Assembly (NCBI RefSeq): GCF_036059255.1
Contig: NZ_CP107947.1
Span: 2,480,001-2,544,000 of the forward strand
Direction: 5' to 3'
DNA: 64,000 nucleotides
Source: Micromonospora sp. NBC_00389
GTDB lineage: Bacteria; Actinomycetota; Actinomycetes; Mycobacteriales; Micromonosporaceae
A program made the position numbers and the translations under genes. This document shows positions 37,942 to 45,242 of this stretch, in pieces (positions within the stretch are counted from its first letter, which is position 1; each line of letters opens with the position of its first letter). Under the pieces are notes generated by a model, which had not been told where the DNA came from, searched no databases, and saw only the letters and a program-made list of their open reading frames with translations.

Positions 37942-37971
37942 TTGACGGCGCACGCATTACACGCGTGTAAT
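37942..37971 (+). promoter_or_regulatory. whiB promoter with BldD-like palindrome over the -10 box
   Basis: TTGACG (37942-37947), 18-bp spacer, TGTAAT (37966-37971). A perfect 16-bp palindrome attacacgcgtgtaat... centred on GC covers 37956-37971. Its half-sites TTACAC and GTGTAA fit the BldD half-site pattern TNACNC/GNGTNA, with a 2-nt instead of 1-nt centre. Confidence 0.55.
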
Positions 37972-38084
37972 TTGAATGGGGTTGTTCGCGCGGAACGCAA
38001 CAAACGGGACCGGACGGACAAGCACGCCTTTCGCGTGGGGGGTTGCAGCGGCGATGACGCCGGTGCGCGACAAGGAGGCATTTG

Positions 38085-38342
38085 ATGGACGGCCAGCTTG
38101 AGGTGGCCGACCTGCTCGGAAACGCGCCGGAGTGGCAGGAGCGGGCGCTGTGCTCGCAGACCGACCCCGAGGCGTTTTTTCCCGAGAAGGGCGGCTCGAC
38201 CCGCGAGGCGAAGCGGATCTGCTCGCGCTGCGAGGTCAAGACCGAATGCCTCGAATACGCTCTCGGTCACGACGAGCGGTTCGGCATCTGGGGTGGGCTC
38301 TCGGAGCGGGAGCGGCGCAAGTTGAAGCGGCGGGTCGCCTGA
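38085..38342 (+). CDS. whiB: WhiB-family iron-sulfur regulator, WhiB/WhiB2 type
   Basis: An 85-residue [4Fe-4S] regulator. Cluster ligands are C23, C46, C49 and C55, followed by the family turn FGIWGGLSERERR and a basic C-terminus KLKRRVA. ERALCSQTDPEAFFPEKGGSTREAKRIC and ECLEYALGHDERFGIWGG are closest to streptomycete WhiB and mycobacterial WhiB2/WhmD, rather than the WhiB1, 3 or 7 types. WhiB2-type proteins act with WhiA to control septation and sporulation. The ATG at 38085 has AAGGAGG 6 nt upstream. The neighbours (metallopeptidase-like, DUF3499, fbiA/B) match the whiB2 locus of mycobacteria. Confidence 0.94.
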   Translation: MDGQLEVADLLGNAPEWQERALCSQTDPEAFFPEKGGSTREAKRICSRCEVKTECLEYALGHDERFGIWGGLSERERRKLKRRVA

Positions 38343-38396
38343 GCGGTTTCGGGTCGGGGCGGTGGGGGCCGCCCGGCTCGCCCGTGCGGGGACGGC

Positions 38397-38846
38397 TCAG
38401 GCCAACTCGTCGGGGTCGACCCCGAGCAGGTTAGCTACCTGCTCGATGATCACATCATGCACGAGGTCGGCGAGGTCCTCGCGGTCCATCGCCCGGAATT
38501 CCAGGGGTCGCCGGTACAACACGATCCGCGGCGGCACCTCCTGCCGGCCCGGGCGGCCGGGCAGCAGCCGGGCCAGCGGGACCTCGCCGTCCTCCAGCAC
38601 GTCGGAGTCGTAGACGTTCAGGTCCGGCGGGACGTCCTCGACCGCGAACTCGACGCCGGCCAGCTCCTTGGCGAAGCGGCGCTCCAGCGTCTCGACGGTG
38701 TCCAGGACCAGGTCGTCGAAGACCTCCGCCTTGGTCCGCGCCAGTGGCACGGTTGCCGGCACCAGCCGCCCGCGCAGGCCGCGTCCATGCCGGTCGCGGT
38801 GAGCGCGCCGGCCGGAGCCGGGGCGGCGGTGTTCCGGGCTCGTCAT
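38397..38846 (-). CDS. Metallopeptidase-like (zincin-fold) protein with degenerate HExxH
   Basis: A 149-residue protein resembling the actinobacterial 'metallopeptidase family' next to whiB2 (Rv3259-type). After a basic N-terminus, FDDLVLDTVETLERRFAKELAGVEFAVEDVP and RIVLYRRPLEFRAMDREDLADLVHDVIIEQVANLLGVDPDELA follow. The latter is the zincin helix, but HExxH reads HDVIIE, so the catalytic zinc site is lost or altered. It may be structural or regulatory rather than a protease. The ATG at 38846 is 7 nt after TACCCT (38859-38854) with no ribosome-binding site, so it is probably leaderless. It converges with whiB and diverges from the DUF3499 gene. Confidence 0.85.
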   Translation of the reverse strand: MTSPEHRRPGSGRRAHRDRHGRGLRGRLVPATVPLARTKAEVFDDLVLDTVETLERRFAKELAGVEFAVEDVPPDLNVYDSDVLEDGEVPLARLLPGRPGRQEVPPRIVLYRRPLEFRAMDREDLADLVHDVIIEQVANLLGVDPDELA

Positions 38847-38986
38847 GAGGCAAAGGGTAGCGCCCGCGTCGGGCTGGCCAGCGGCAGCGCCGCTCCCGTG
38901 GCGCGGCGCGACGGGAGCGGCGGAATGTGATCACCACGACGGGCGTGTCGCAACGCGAAGCGGTGCGCCGGACCCGGTAATGGAGA

Positions 38987-38992
38987 TACCCT
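38987..38992 (+). promoter_or_regulatory. -10 box TACCCT of the DUF3499 gene (leaderless)
   Basis: TACCCT ends 6 nt before the GTG at 38999. The divergent metallopeptidase-like gene uses the same hexamer at 38859-38854. Confidence 0.55.
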
Positions 38993-38998
38993 GCCGCC

Positions 38999-39364
38999 GT
39001 GAGGTCACCACGGCGCTGCTCCCGTAACGGCTGCCCCCGGCAAGCGGTCGCCACGTTGACCTATGTCTACAACGAGTCGACAGCGGTGGTGGGTCCGCTG
39101 GCGGCCTTCGCCGAGCCGCACACGTACGACCTGTGTGAGCAGCACGCCCGCAGCCTGACCGCGCCACGGGGCTGGGACGTGGTCCGGCACGAGGGCGAGT
39201 TCGAGCCGCCGCCGCCCACCACCGACGACCTGGTCGCGCTGGCCGAGGCGGTCCGCGAGGCCGCCCGCCCGGCCCCCCGCCCCCCATCGGACGACCAGCA
39301 CCACGAAAACCCCCACCAAACCGGCCGCCGAGGCCACCTCCGCGTAATCCCCCCCAACCACTAA
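38999..39364 (+). CDS. DUF3499-family zinc-ribbon-like protein
   Basis: A 121-residue protein starting RSPRRCSRNGCPRQAVATLTYVYNESTAVVGPLA and containing TYDLCEQHARSLTAPRGWDVVRHE. The CxxxxC near the N-terminus together with CEQH forms a likely zinc site. This is DUF3499, an actinobacteria-specific family found beside whiB2. The C-terminal 45 residues are Pro/His-rich and disordered. The GTG start follows a TACCCT box by 6 nt, which implies a leaderless message. The function is unknown. Confidence 0.88.
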   Translation: MRSPRRCSRNGCPRQAVATLTYVYNESTAVVGPLAAFAEPHTYDLCEQHARSLTAPRGWDVVRHEGEFEPPPPTTDDLVALAEAVREAARPAPRPPSDDQHHENPHQTGRRGHLRVIPPNH

Positions 39365-39412
39365 CCCCCACCCTCCCGGCCTCCCGGCCTCCGCCCGGCC
39401 GTTTCTCGCCGG

Positions 39413-39469
39413 TGATCATGAAGTTATTGCCACTCGCCTCGGCGCGTCGTGGCAACAACGTCATGATCA
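39413..39469. repeat. Palindromic repeat element TGATCATGAaGTTaTTGCCAC
   Basis: Two arms of 21 bp (39413-39433 and 39449-39469) pair with two mismatches around a 15-nt GC-rich loop. It is clearly less GC-rich than the flanks and lies between the DUF3499 gene and the second IS607 element. I recall similar palindromes as widespread in Micromonospora intergenic regions, but that needs a genome count. Confidence 0.7.
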
Positions 39470-39578
39470 TCGGGGCTGAGGGGGCAGGGCGGGGTTGCTA
39501 ACTGCTTGTTGTGGGGTGTCCATGCGTGACTGTTAGGTGCTTTTAGTGTTGTTTGATCCTTGTTGTGATTCTGACGGA

Positions 39579-40139
39579 ATGGGCAAGGCGCAAGGTGTTG
39601 CACCGCGTACTGCGTATCGCTGGTTCCGTGAGGGCACGTTGCCGGTCCCTGCGCGACGGGTGGGGCCGCGCACGATCCTGGTGAACATCGAAGCGAACAC
39701 CGTGCCGGAAACGGTCGGTGGTGTCGGGTTGTATGCCCGTGTTTCCTCGCATGGCCAGAAGGACGATCTGGAGCGGCAGACCGCCCGCTTGGCCCGGTGG
39801 GCAGCGCAGGCTGGTCACCGTGTCGTCCGTGTGGAGTCGGAGATCGGCTCCGGGATGAACGGTGGCCGTTCCAAGGCCCGTCGGCTGCTGGCCGACCCGC
39901 AGGTGAGCATCGTGGTGGTGGAGCACAAGGACCGGCTGGGCCGGATGAATGTGGAGCTGGTCGAAGCCAGGCTCGCCGCCCACGGCCGTCGTCTCGTCGT
40001 CTTGGACGAAGGTGAAGTCGAAGACGACTTGGTGCGGGACATGGTGGAGATACTGACCTCGTTCTGCGCCCGCTTGTATGGCCGCCGGTCTGCGAAGAAC
40101 CGGGCGAAGGCCGCATTGGAGGCCGCGGCGCGTGCCTGA
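39579..40139 (+). CDS. IS607-family TnpA serine recombinase, N-terminal frameshift
   Basis: A 186-residue frame from the ATG at 39579. A MerR-like HTH comes first (KAQGVAPRTAYRWFREGTLPVPARR), then the resolvase catalytic domain with LYARVSSHGQKDDLERQ (active-site serine 56 or 57) and DRLGR, and the C-terminal CARLYGRRSAKNRA. The natural family start appears to be the GTG at 39565 (VILTEWA-KAQGV), but one A is missing in gggcaagg (39581-39588). The first seven or so residues are therefore in another frame. The protein could still be made from the internal ATG. It shares 8 nt with the tnpB start. Confidence 0.8.
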   Translation: MGKAQGVAPRTAYRWFREGTLPVPARRVGPRTILVNIEANTVPETVGGVGLYARVSSHGQKDDLERQTARLARWAAQAGHRVVRVESEIGSGMNGGRSKARRLLADPQVSIVVVEHKDRLGRMNVELVEARLAAHGRRLVVLDEGEVEDDLVRDMVEILTSFCARLYGRRSAKNRAKAALEAAARA

Positions 40140-41748
40140 CCTGCGTGATATCGCCCGGCCGTTCGTCGCCGACCCCGCCATGGGTGTGTGCATACGCGAC
40201 CGGCTCAAGGGCCTCACTGCGGAGGACGACAAGATCCTGCGTCTGGTCGGTGAACACCTGGGATCGCTCGCCTCCCGGGACCTGGCGCAGCGTTGCCGCG
40301 ACGGCCTCGAGCATTCCACCGACACCTGGGCACACCGGAAGCGGGAGCTCACCGGCGAATCGTCGTCCCGCTGGGCCGGGAGCATCACCAAGGCCACGCA
40401 CGACCAGTGGGGCCTGTCCCGCCGCGCTCAGTGGGCTCACATCGAGTCTCTGCGGGCTGGTATCCGCATGCTGCGGCACCGCCTGTCCCTGCCGATCGGC
40501 GAGAAAGGCAGCCGGGGCAAGCCCGGCGGCTACCGGTGCGAGCACGAGTGGTTCCACAAGTCCCGCCGCCTGGCACACCTGGAGCGCCAGCGCGAGCGCG
40601 TACTGGCCGAGCGCGACGCCGGTCAGGTCCGCGTAGTGCGCGGCGGCCAAAAGCTGCTCAAGACGCGGCACAACCTCGCCGCTGCCAATCTGACCGAGGA
40701 CCAGTGGCGGGAACGCTGGGAGGCGCAGCGCTGGTTCCTCGGTGCCGATGGCGAGTCCGGGAAGCGGTACGGCAACGAAACGATCCGCGTCACGCCCGAG
40801 GGCGAAGTATCGATCAAGCTGCCCGCGCCGCTGACGCACCTGGCGAACGCCAAGCACGGCCGGTATGTGCTGGCCGCCCGTGTCAGCTTCCCGCACCGGG
40901 GCGTGCAGTGGCGCGACCGGATCGAGGTCAACCGGGCGGTCGCCTACCGCATCCATCTGGATGTGACCAAGAGCCGCTGGTACCTCGATGCGTCCTGGCA
41001 GCGCAAGGATCTCCCGATCGTGCCGATCCAGACCCTGCGCTCGGGCGAGATCATCGGCGTGGACATGAACGCCGACCACCTCGCTGCCTGGCGACTCGAC
41101 ATCCACGGCAACCCGATCGGCCAGCCCCGCACCTTCGAGTACCAGTTGCGCGGGACAGCCGAGCGGCGCGACGCCCAGATCCGGCACGCCATCACCCGGC
41201 TGCTGCACTGGGCCAAGCACACCGGCTGCCGAGCCATCGCCATCGAAGACCTGGACTTCACCGATTCCAAGACCCGGGAGAAGCACGGCCGTAAGCGCCG
41301 CTTCCGGCAACTCATCAACGGCATGCCCACCGGCAAGCTGCGTGCCCGTCTGCTGGCGATGACCGCCGAGGCGGACATCAGCATCATCGCCGTGGACCCG
41401 GCCTACACCAGCATGTGGGGCGCCGAGCACTGGCAAAAGCCCCTGACCACCAAGAAACGCGCCACCACCCGCCACCAGACGGCCAGCGTGGCGATCGCAC
41501 GACGCGCCCTCGGACACCGGATCAGGCGACGGACGGCACCGCCCCGCCAGCACCAGAGCGACGCTGGCGGGCATCGGACCGCCCAGGCCCGACCCGGTGG
41601 ACGGGGACGTGAGGGAACCCGCCCTCCTCAGACCGGACCACGGACACGATCCGTGCCGCCGACCGCGGGAGCGAACGCGGGGGACCAGCCCATCCAAGAC
41701 CGTTCGGGATGGACGCAGTGTCAGTTTGATCTTCATGGTCACTTCTGA
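40132..41748 (+). CDS. TnpB-related protein without zinc finger (IS607 partner)
   Basis: A 538-residue protein starting at a GTG overlapping the tnpA end by 8 nt. The RuvC-I aspartate is D311 (GVDMNADHLAAW) and RuvC-II has E372 (AIEDLDF). After VDPAYTSMWGAEHWQ, where usual TnpBs have CxxC...CxxC and DxNAAxN, this protein has TRHQTASVAIARRALGHR (His448 region) and no cysteine pairs. It belongs to the group usually annotated 'TnpB-related accessory protein' in actinomycetes. The third metal ligand must be rearranged or absent. A basic tail of about 85 residues follows. Confidence 0.8.
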   Translation: MPDLRDIARPFVADPAMGVCIRDRLKGLTAEDDKILRLVGEHLGSLASRDLAQRCRDGLEHSTDTWAHRKRELTGESSSRWAGSITKATHDQWGLSRRAQWAHIESLRAGIRMLRHRLSLPIGEKGSRGKPGGYRCEHEWFHKSRRLAHLERQRERVLAERDAGQVRVVRGGQKLLKTRHNLAAANLTEDQWRERWEAQRWFLGADGESGKRYGNETIRVTPEGEVSIKLPAPLTHLANAKHGRYVLAARVSFPHRGVQWRDRIEVNRAVAYRIHLDVTKSRWYLDASWQRKDLPIVPIQTLRSGEIIGVDMNADHLAAWRLDIHGNPIGQPRTFEYQLRGTAERRDAQIRHAITRLLHWAKHTGCRAIAIEDLDFTDSKTREKHGRKRRFRQLINGMPTGKLRARLLAMTAEADISIIAVDPAYTSMWGAEHWQKPLTTKKRATTRHQTASVAIARRALGHRIRRRTAPPRQHQSDAGGHRTAQARPGGRGREGTRPPQTGPRTRSVPPTAGANAGDQPIQDRSGWTQCQFDLHGHF

Positions 41749-41765
41749 CCACTGTTCAGGAACGG

Positions 41766-43178
41766 TTAGTTGCCTAGGAGGCGGGAGAAGGTGGTGGCTC
41801 GGCGGGACGGGCGATTGGTGCGGGATTCCGCTGCGTCGGCGCTGGTCATGAGTCGTAGGCCGGCGTTGACCGCCAGCCAGCGCAGGGGCTCCGGCTCCCA
41901 GCGGGGGGAGCGGTGGTTGACCCAGGGCAGGGTGGTCAGCCCGGTGCGCTCGCCACGGATCAGGTCCGCCAGGGTGCGGCCGGCGAGGTTGCTGGAGCCC
42001 ACCCCGTCCCCGACGTAGCCGCCCGCCCAGGCCAGGCCGCTGGCCCGGTCGAAGCCGACCGAGGCGGCCCAGTCCCGGGCCACCCCGAGCGGCCCGCCCC
42101 AGGTGTGCGTCACCGGCACGTCCGGGCCGAGCACCGGGAAGAGCTCCCCGAGCGTCCGTCGTAGCGCGGCGAAGACCCGTGGCTCCCGGTCGTAGTCGGG
42201 GGAGACCCGGGACCCGAAATGGTACGGAGCACCGCGCCCGCCGAACGCCAGCCGACCGTCGGCGGTGCGCTGGCCGTAGATGATCACGTGTCGGTGGTCG
42301 GAGAACGTCTCGCGCTGGGCCAGCCCGATCCGTGCCCAGGTCTCCGTCGGCAGCGGTTCGGTGGCCACCATCAGCGAGTACACCGGTGCCACGGCCCGCC
42401 GCTGCCCGGGCAGCGTGGGCGTGTACCCCTCGGTCGCCCGGACCACCACCGGCGCCCGTACCGTGCCGGCGGCGGTGACCGCCGCGCCGGCCCGGATCGC
42501 GGTGACCGGGGTGCGCTCGTGGATGGTCACCCCGAGTCGTTCCACCACCCGGGCCAGGCCACGGACCAGCTTCGCCGGGTGCACGGTCGCGCAGTGCGGG
42601 GTGTACGTCCCACCGCGTACCCCCTCGGCGGCGCAGCGGGCGGCGGCCTCGCTGGCGTCGAGCAGCGCCAGGTGCTCCGCGCCGAAGCCGAAGGCGCGGG
42701 CCTCGTCCACGGCGGCCCGCGCGCGGACGAGTTGCGGGCCGGTGCGGGCCAGGGTGACCGTGCCGCCGTCGGCCCAGTCGCAGTCGATGCCCTCCGCCGC
42801 GACCACCCGACCCACCTCGCGGACCGTTTCGTGCAGGGCCTGCTGCATGGCGACCGCTGCGTCCCGTCCGTGCCGGCGGGCCAGCCCGGTCAGGGAGGTG
42901 GGGAAGAGCGCCGAGCACCAGCCGCCGTTGCGACCGGACGCCCCGTACCCGGCGATCTCCTTCTCCAGCACGATGATCCGGAGCCCAGGCTCGGCCCGGG
43001 CCAGGTGGTACGCCGTCCACAGCCCGGTGTAGCCGGCGCCCACGATCACCACGTCGGCGTCCGTGTCGCCGGGCAGCGTCGGTCGCGGGGTCAGCGACTC
43101 GTCCACGGCGGACAGCCAGTGCGACAGCTCCCGATAGCGGGGCATCCCGGCCGGATCGCCGGTCAGAGTCGTGCCCAT
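41766..43178 (-). CDS. FAD-dependent oxidoreductase, DAO/PuuB-like amine oxidase
   Basis: A 470-residue flavoprotein. The dinucleotide-binding motif is DADVVIVGAGYTGLWTAYHLA (about 40-60), followed by the DAO-family ASGRNGGWCSAL flavin loop and a C-terminal WAGGYVGDGVGSSNLAGR loop. Such enzymes oxidise N-substituted amino acids or amines; gamma-glutamylputrescine oxidase (PuuB) is the closest named type. Its ATG overlaps the end of the upstream aminotransferase gene by 16 nt, so the two are one operon. The polyamine/GABA context supports an amine substrate. No gamma-glutamylputrescine synthetase (PuuA) gene is visible, so the substrate is uncertain. Confidence 0.88.
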   Translation of the reverse strand: MGTTLTGDPAGMPRYRELSHWLSAVDESLTPRPTLPGDTDADVVIVGAGYTGLWTAYHLARAEPGLRIIVLEKEIAGYGASGRNGGWCSALFPTSLTGLARRHGRDAAVAMQQALHETVREVGRVVAAEGIDCDWADGGTVTLARTGPQLVRARAAVDEARAFGFGAEHLALLDASEAAARCAAEGVRGGTYTPHCATVHPAKLVRGLARVVERLGVTIHERTPVTAIRAGAAVTAAGTVRAPVVVRATEGYTPTLPGQRRAVAPVYSLMVATEPLPTETWARIGLAQRETFSDHRHVIIYGQRTADGRLAFGGRGAPYHFGSRVSPDYDREPRVFAALRRTLGELFPVLGPDVPVTHTWGGPLGVARDWAASVGFDRASGLAWAGGYVGDGVGSSNLAGRTLADLIRGERTGLTTLPWVNHRSPRWEPEPLRWLAVNAGLRLMTSADAAESRTNRPSRRATTFSRLLGN

Positions 43179-44509
43179 GCCTCGGTGAGCACCGTGCGCA
43201 GGATCTGCTCGATCTCGTCGAAGTGCTGCTGCTCGGCGATCAGCGGCGGGGCGAGCTGCACGACGGGGTCGCCCCGGTCGTCGGCCCGGCAGTAGAGCCC
43301 GGCCTGGAACAGTGCCGTGGACAGGAAGCCGCGCAGCAGCCGCTCCGACTCGGCCTCGTCGAAGGTCTCCCGGGTCGTCTTGTCCTTGACCAGTTCGATG
43401 CCGTAGAAGTAGCCGTCGCCGCGAACGTCGCCAACGATCGGCAGGTCGTACAGCTTCTCCAGGGTGGATCGGAAGGCGTCCTCGTTGGCCCGTACGTGCC
43501 CGATCAGGTCCTCGCGGGCGAAGACCTCCAGGTTGGCCAGGGCCACCGCGCAGGACACCGGGTGGCCACCGAAGGTCACCCCGTGGGCGAACATCCCGGT
43601 CTCGGTGAGGAACGGCTCCATCAACCGGTCGCTGGCGATCATCGCGCCGAGTGGGGCGTACCCGGAGGTGATGCCCTTGGCGGTGGTGATGATGTCCGGC
43701 TGGTAGCCGTAGCGCACGGCGCCGAAGTATTCGCCGAGCCGCCCCCAGGAGCAGATCACCTCGTCGGAGACGAGCAGCACGTCGTACGCGTCGCAGATCT
43801 CCCGGACCCGCTCGAAGTAGCCGGGCGGGGGTGGGAAGCAGCCGCCGGAGTTCTGCACCGGCTCCAGGAAGACCGCGGCGACAGTGTCCGGCCCTTCCCG
43901 CTCGATGGCCCGGCCGATCTCGTCGGCGGCCCAGCGGCCGAACGCCTCGGGCGAGTCGCCGTGCTCTGGGGCGCGGTAGAAGTTGGTGTTCGGCACCTTG
44001 ATCGCGCCGGGCACCAGCGGCTCGAAGTCGCTTTTGATGCCGGGCAGGCCGGTGATCGACAGCGCGCCCATCGAGGTGCCGTGGTAGGCGATGTACCGGC
44101 TGATCACCTTGTACTTGTTGGGTTGGCCGGTGCGCTTGAAGTAGGCCCGGGCGAGCTTCCACGCGGCCTCGACGGCCTCGGAGCCGCCGGTGGTGAAGAA
44201 GACCCGGTTCAGGTCGCCGGGGGCGAGCGTGGCGATCTTCTCGGCCAGCTCGACGGCCTTGGGGTGGGCGTACGACCAGAGCGGGAAGTACGCCAGCTCA
44301 CCGGCCTGCTTCGCGGCTGCCTCGGCCAGCTCGGTGCGGCCGTGGCCGGCGTTGACGACGAAGAGCCCGGCGAGCCCGTCCAGATAGCGGCGACCCTGGG
44401 CGTCCCACACGTATGCGCCCTCGCCGCGCACGATGGTCGGCACCTCGCCGGCGGAGTAGCTCGCCATCCGGGTGAAGTGCATCCACAGGTGGTCGGTGGC
44501 GTTGGCCAT
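43163..44509 (-). CDS. Class III PLP aminotransferase (putrescine/omega-amino acid:pyruvate type)
   Basis: A 448-residue aminotransferase of fold type I, class III. It has VFFTTGGSEAVEAAWKLARAYF, SRYIAYHGTSMGALS, SDEVICSWGRLGEYFG and the PLP lysine in ITTAKGITSGYAPLGA. This subgroup transfers terminal amino groups of omega-amino acids, diamines or polyamines to pyruvate. In context it could convert putrescine to 4-aminobutyraldehyde. It starts at the ATG at 44509, preceded by GGGGC. It leads an operon with the FAD oxidase. Upstream on the minus strand TTGCCT-N18-GATAAC (about 44598-44568) is a good promoter. Confidence 0.92.
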   Translation of the reverse strand: MANATDHLWMHFTRMASYSAGEVPTIVRGEGAYVWDAQGRRYLDGLAGLFVVNAGHGRTELAEAAAKQAGELAYFPLWSYAHPKAVELAEKIATLAPGDLNRVFFTTGGSEAVEAAWKLARAYFKRTGQPNKYKVISRYIAYHGTSMGALSITGLPGIKSDFEPLVPGAIKVPNTNFYRAPEHGDSPEAFGRWAADEIGRAIEREGPDTVAAVFLEPVQNSGGCFPPPPGYFERVREICDAYDVLLVSDEVICSWGRLGEYFGAVRYGYQPDIITTAKGITSGYAPLGAMIASDRLMEPFLTETGMFAHGVTFGGHPVSCAVALANLEVFAREDLIGHVRANEDAFRSTLEKLYDLPIVGDVRGDGYFYGIELVKDKTTRETFDEAESERLLRGFLSTALFQAGLYCRADDRGDPVVQLAPPLIAEQQHFDEIEQILRTVLTEAWARL

Positions 44510-44761
44510 GTCAGCCCCATCGGTTCGTCGGGCCGGTCAAAGGGGTGACGCCGGCCGCTCTGCCAACGGTTATCGCACAGTCTTGTGCTCCGAGGCAAGT
44601 GGTATCGGTGGCGCACTGGCCCGAGCGCAACGGATTCAGCGAGGGGTTACAGTATGCGCAACGGAATTCGTATCACGGGCGGCCGGCCTGGTCGGCGGGT
44701 GCCTGCCCTGTGACCCGGCGGGTGTGGTCGCGCCCCGCTGTCGAGCTGCCCCAAATATGAG

Positions 44762-44960
44762 CACCCGCCGCCGCCCGCCACGCCCCACGCCGCCCGCCGA
44801 CGGTCGCCCCGCGCTGCCCGCCGCCGGCCACGCCCCGCGCCGCCCGCCGACGGTTGCCCCGCCCCGCCAGGCCCCGCGCCGGCCGCCGCCCGCCGCCCGC
44901 CGCGCCCCGCGCCGCCCCGCGCCCCGCGCCGCCTGTCGACGGCTGGCCCGCCCGCCGTCG
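44762..44960. repeat. C-rich low-complexity tract
   Basis: About 200 bp made of degenerate repeats of cgccccgcgccgcccgccg with the motif gccgacggt recurring. It has almost no A or T. It probably arose by slippage, and has no fixed unit or spacer. Confidence 0.75.
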
Positions 44961-44972
44961 GGCGTTGGTAGC

Positions 44973-45056
44973 GGGTTGATCCACTCCATATCGCCGATGT
45001 GGGGACTTGGGGCGAGGTTGATGCCGCGATATCGGGGATGTCGAGTGGATCAACCC
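44973..45056. repeat. 84-bp palindromic MITE-like repeat, copy A
   Basis: 14-bp perfect terminal inverted repeats gggttgatccactc/gagtggatcaaccc enclose ccatatcgccgatg... and ...atatcggggatgtc. A second copy in the same orientation lies at 46195-46271. Confidence 0.8.
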
Positions 45057-45242
45057 GGCGGGGTCGGCGCGGCGCGGGGGGTGGGCGCGCGGGGGACGGT
45101 GGCAGAGCACCTTCGGGGCTGTTGCGGAGCGTCTTGGATGCGCGCCAACACGTCCACCGCAACACGCCGGTAGTCGGCGGACGCGGACACGGAGCGTGGC
45201 TACTGTGCGCCGCAGTGTGCACCTGGCTGGCAGGAGGATCCG

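Larger units (their letters stand above)
37618..38084. other. 467-bp whiB upstream region
   Basis: No credible gene. It contains a near-perfect palindromic hairpin (37641-37669), a promoter with an overlapping palindrome (37942-37971) and an untranslated leader of about 100 nt before whiB. Long upstream regions are usual for developmentally controlled whi genes. Confidence 0.6.
39490..41765 (+). mobile_element. Second IS607-family element (tnpA + zinc-finger-less tnpB)
   Basis: It carries a serine-recombinase gene overlapping a TnpB-related gene. Both ends are locally AT-richer (about 39495-39600 and 41720-41765) than the chromosome. A GG at 41764-41765 directly abuts the TAA stop of the convergent FAD-oxidase gene and is a candidate right junction. 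The left border is uncertain; 39490 is a guess. Confidence 0.6.
44510..45242. other. 733-bp intergenic region with promoters and low-complexity DNA
   Basis: From left to right: the aminotransferase promoter with CGGTTATCGCA (44567-44577), two copies of CGCAACGGA[A/T]T (44636-44646, 44657-44667), a C/G-only imperfect repeat tract (44762-44960), a palindromic repeat (44973-45056), and the promoter of the XRE gene (TACTGT near 45199). No frame here has convincing coding character. Confidence 0.6.

Noticed and set aside
44762..44960. Repetitive GC tract as a possible CRISPR array
   Set aside because: No constant repeat, no spacers, no cas genes; it is degenerate low-complexity DNA.
44999..45242. 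N-terminal extension of the XRE/DUF5753 frame back to 44999
   Set aside because: This part is out of frame with the HTH and crosses the palindromic repeat; the true start is the GTG at 45243 with AGGAGG.
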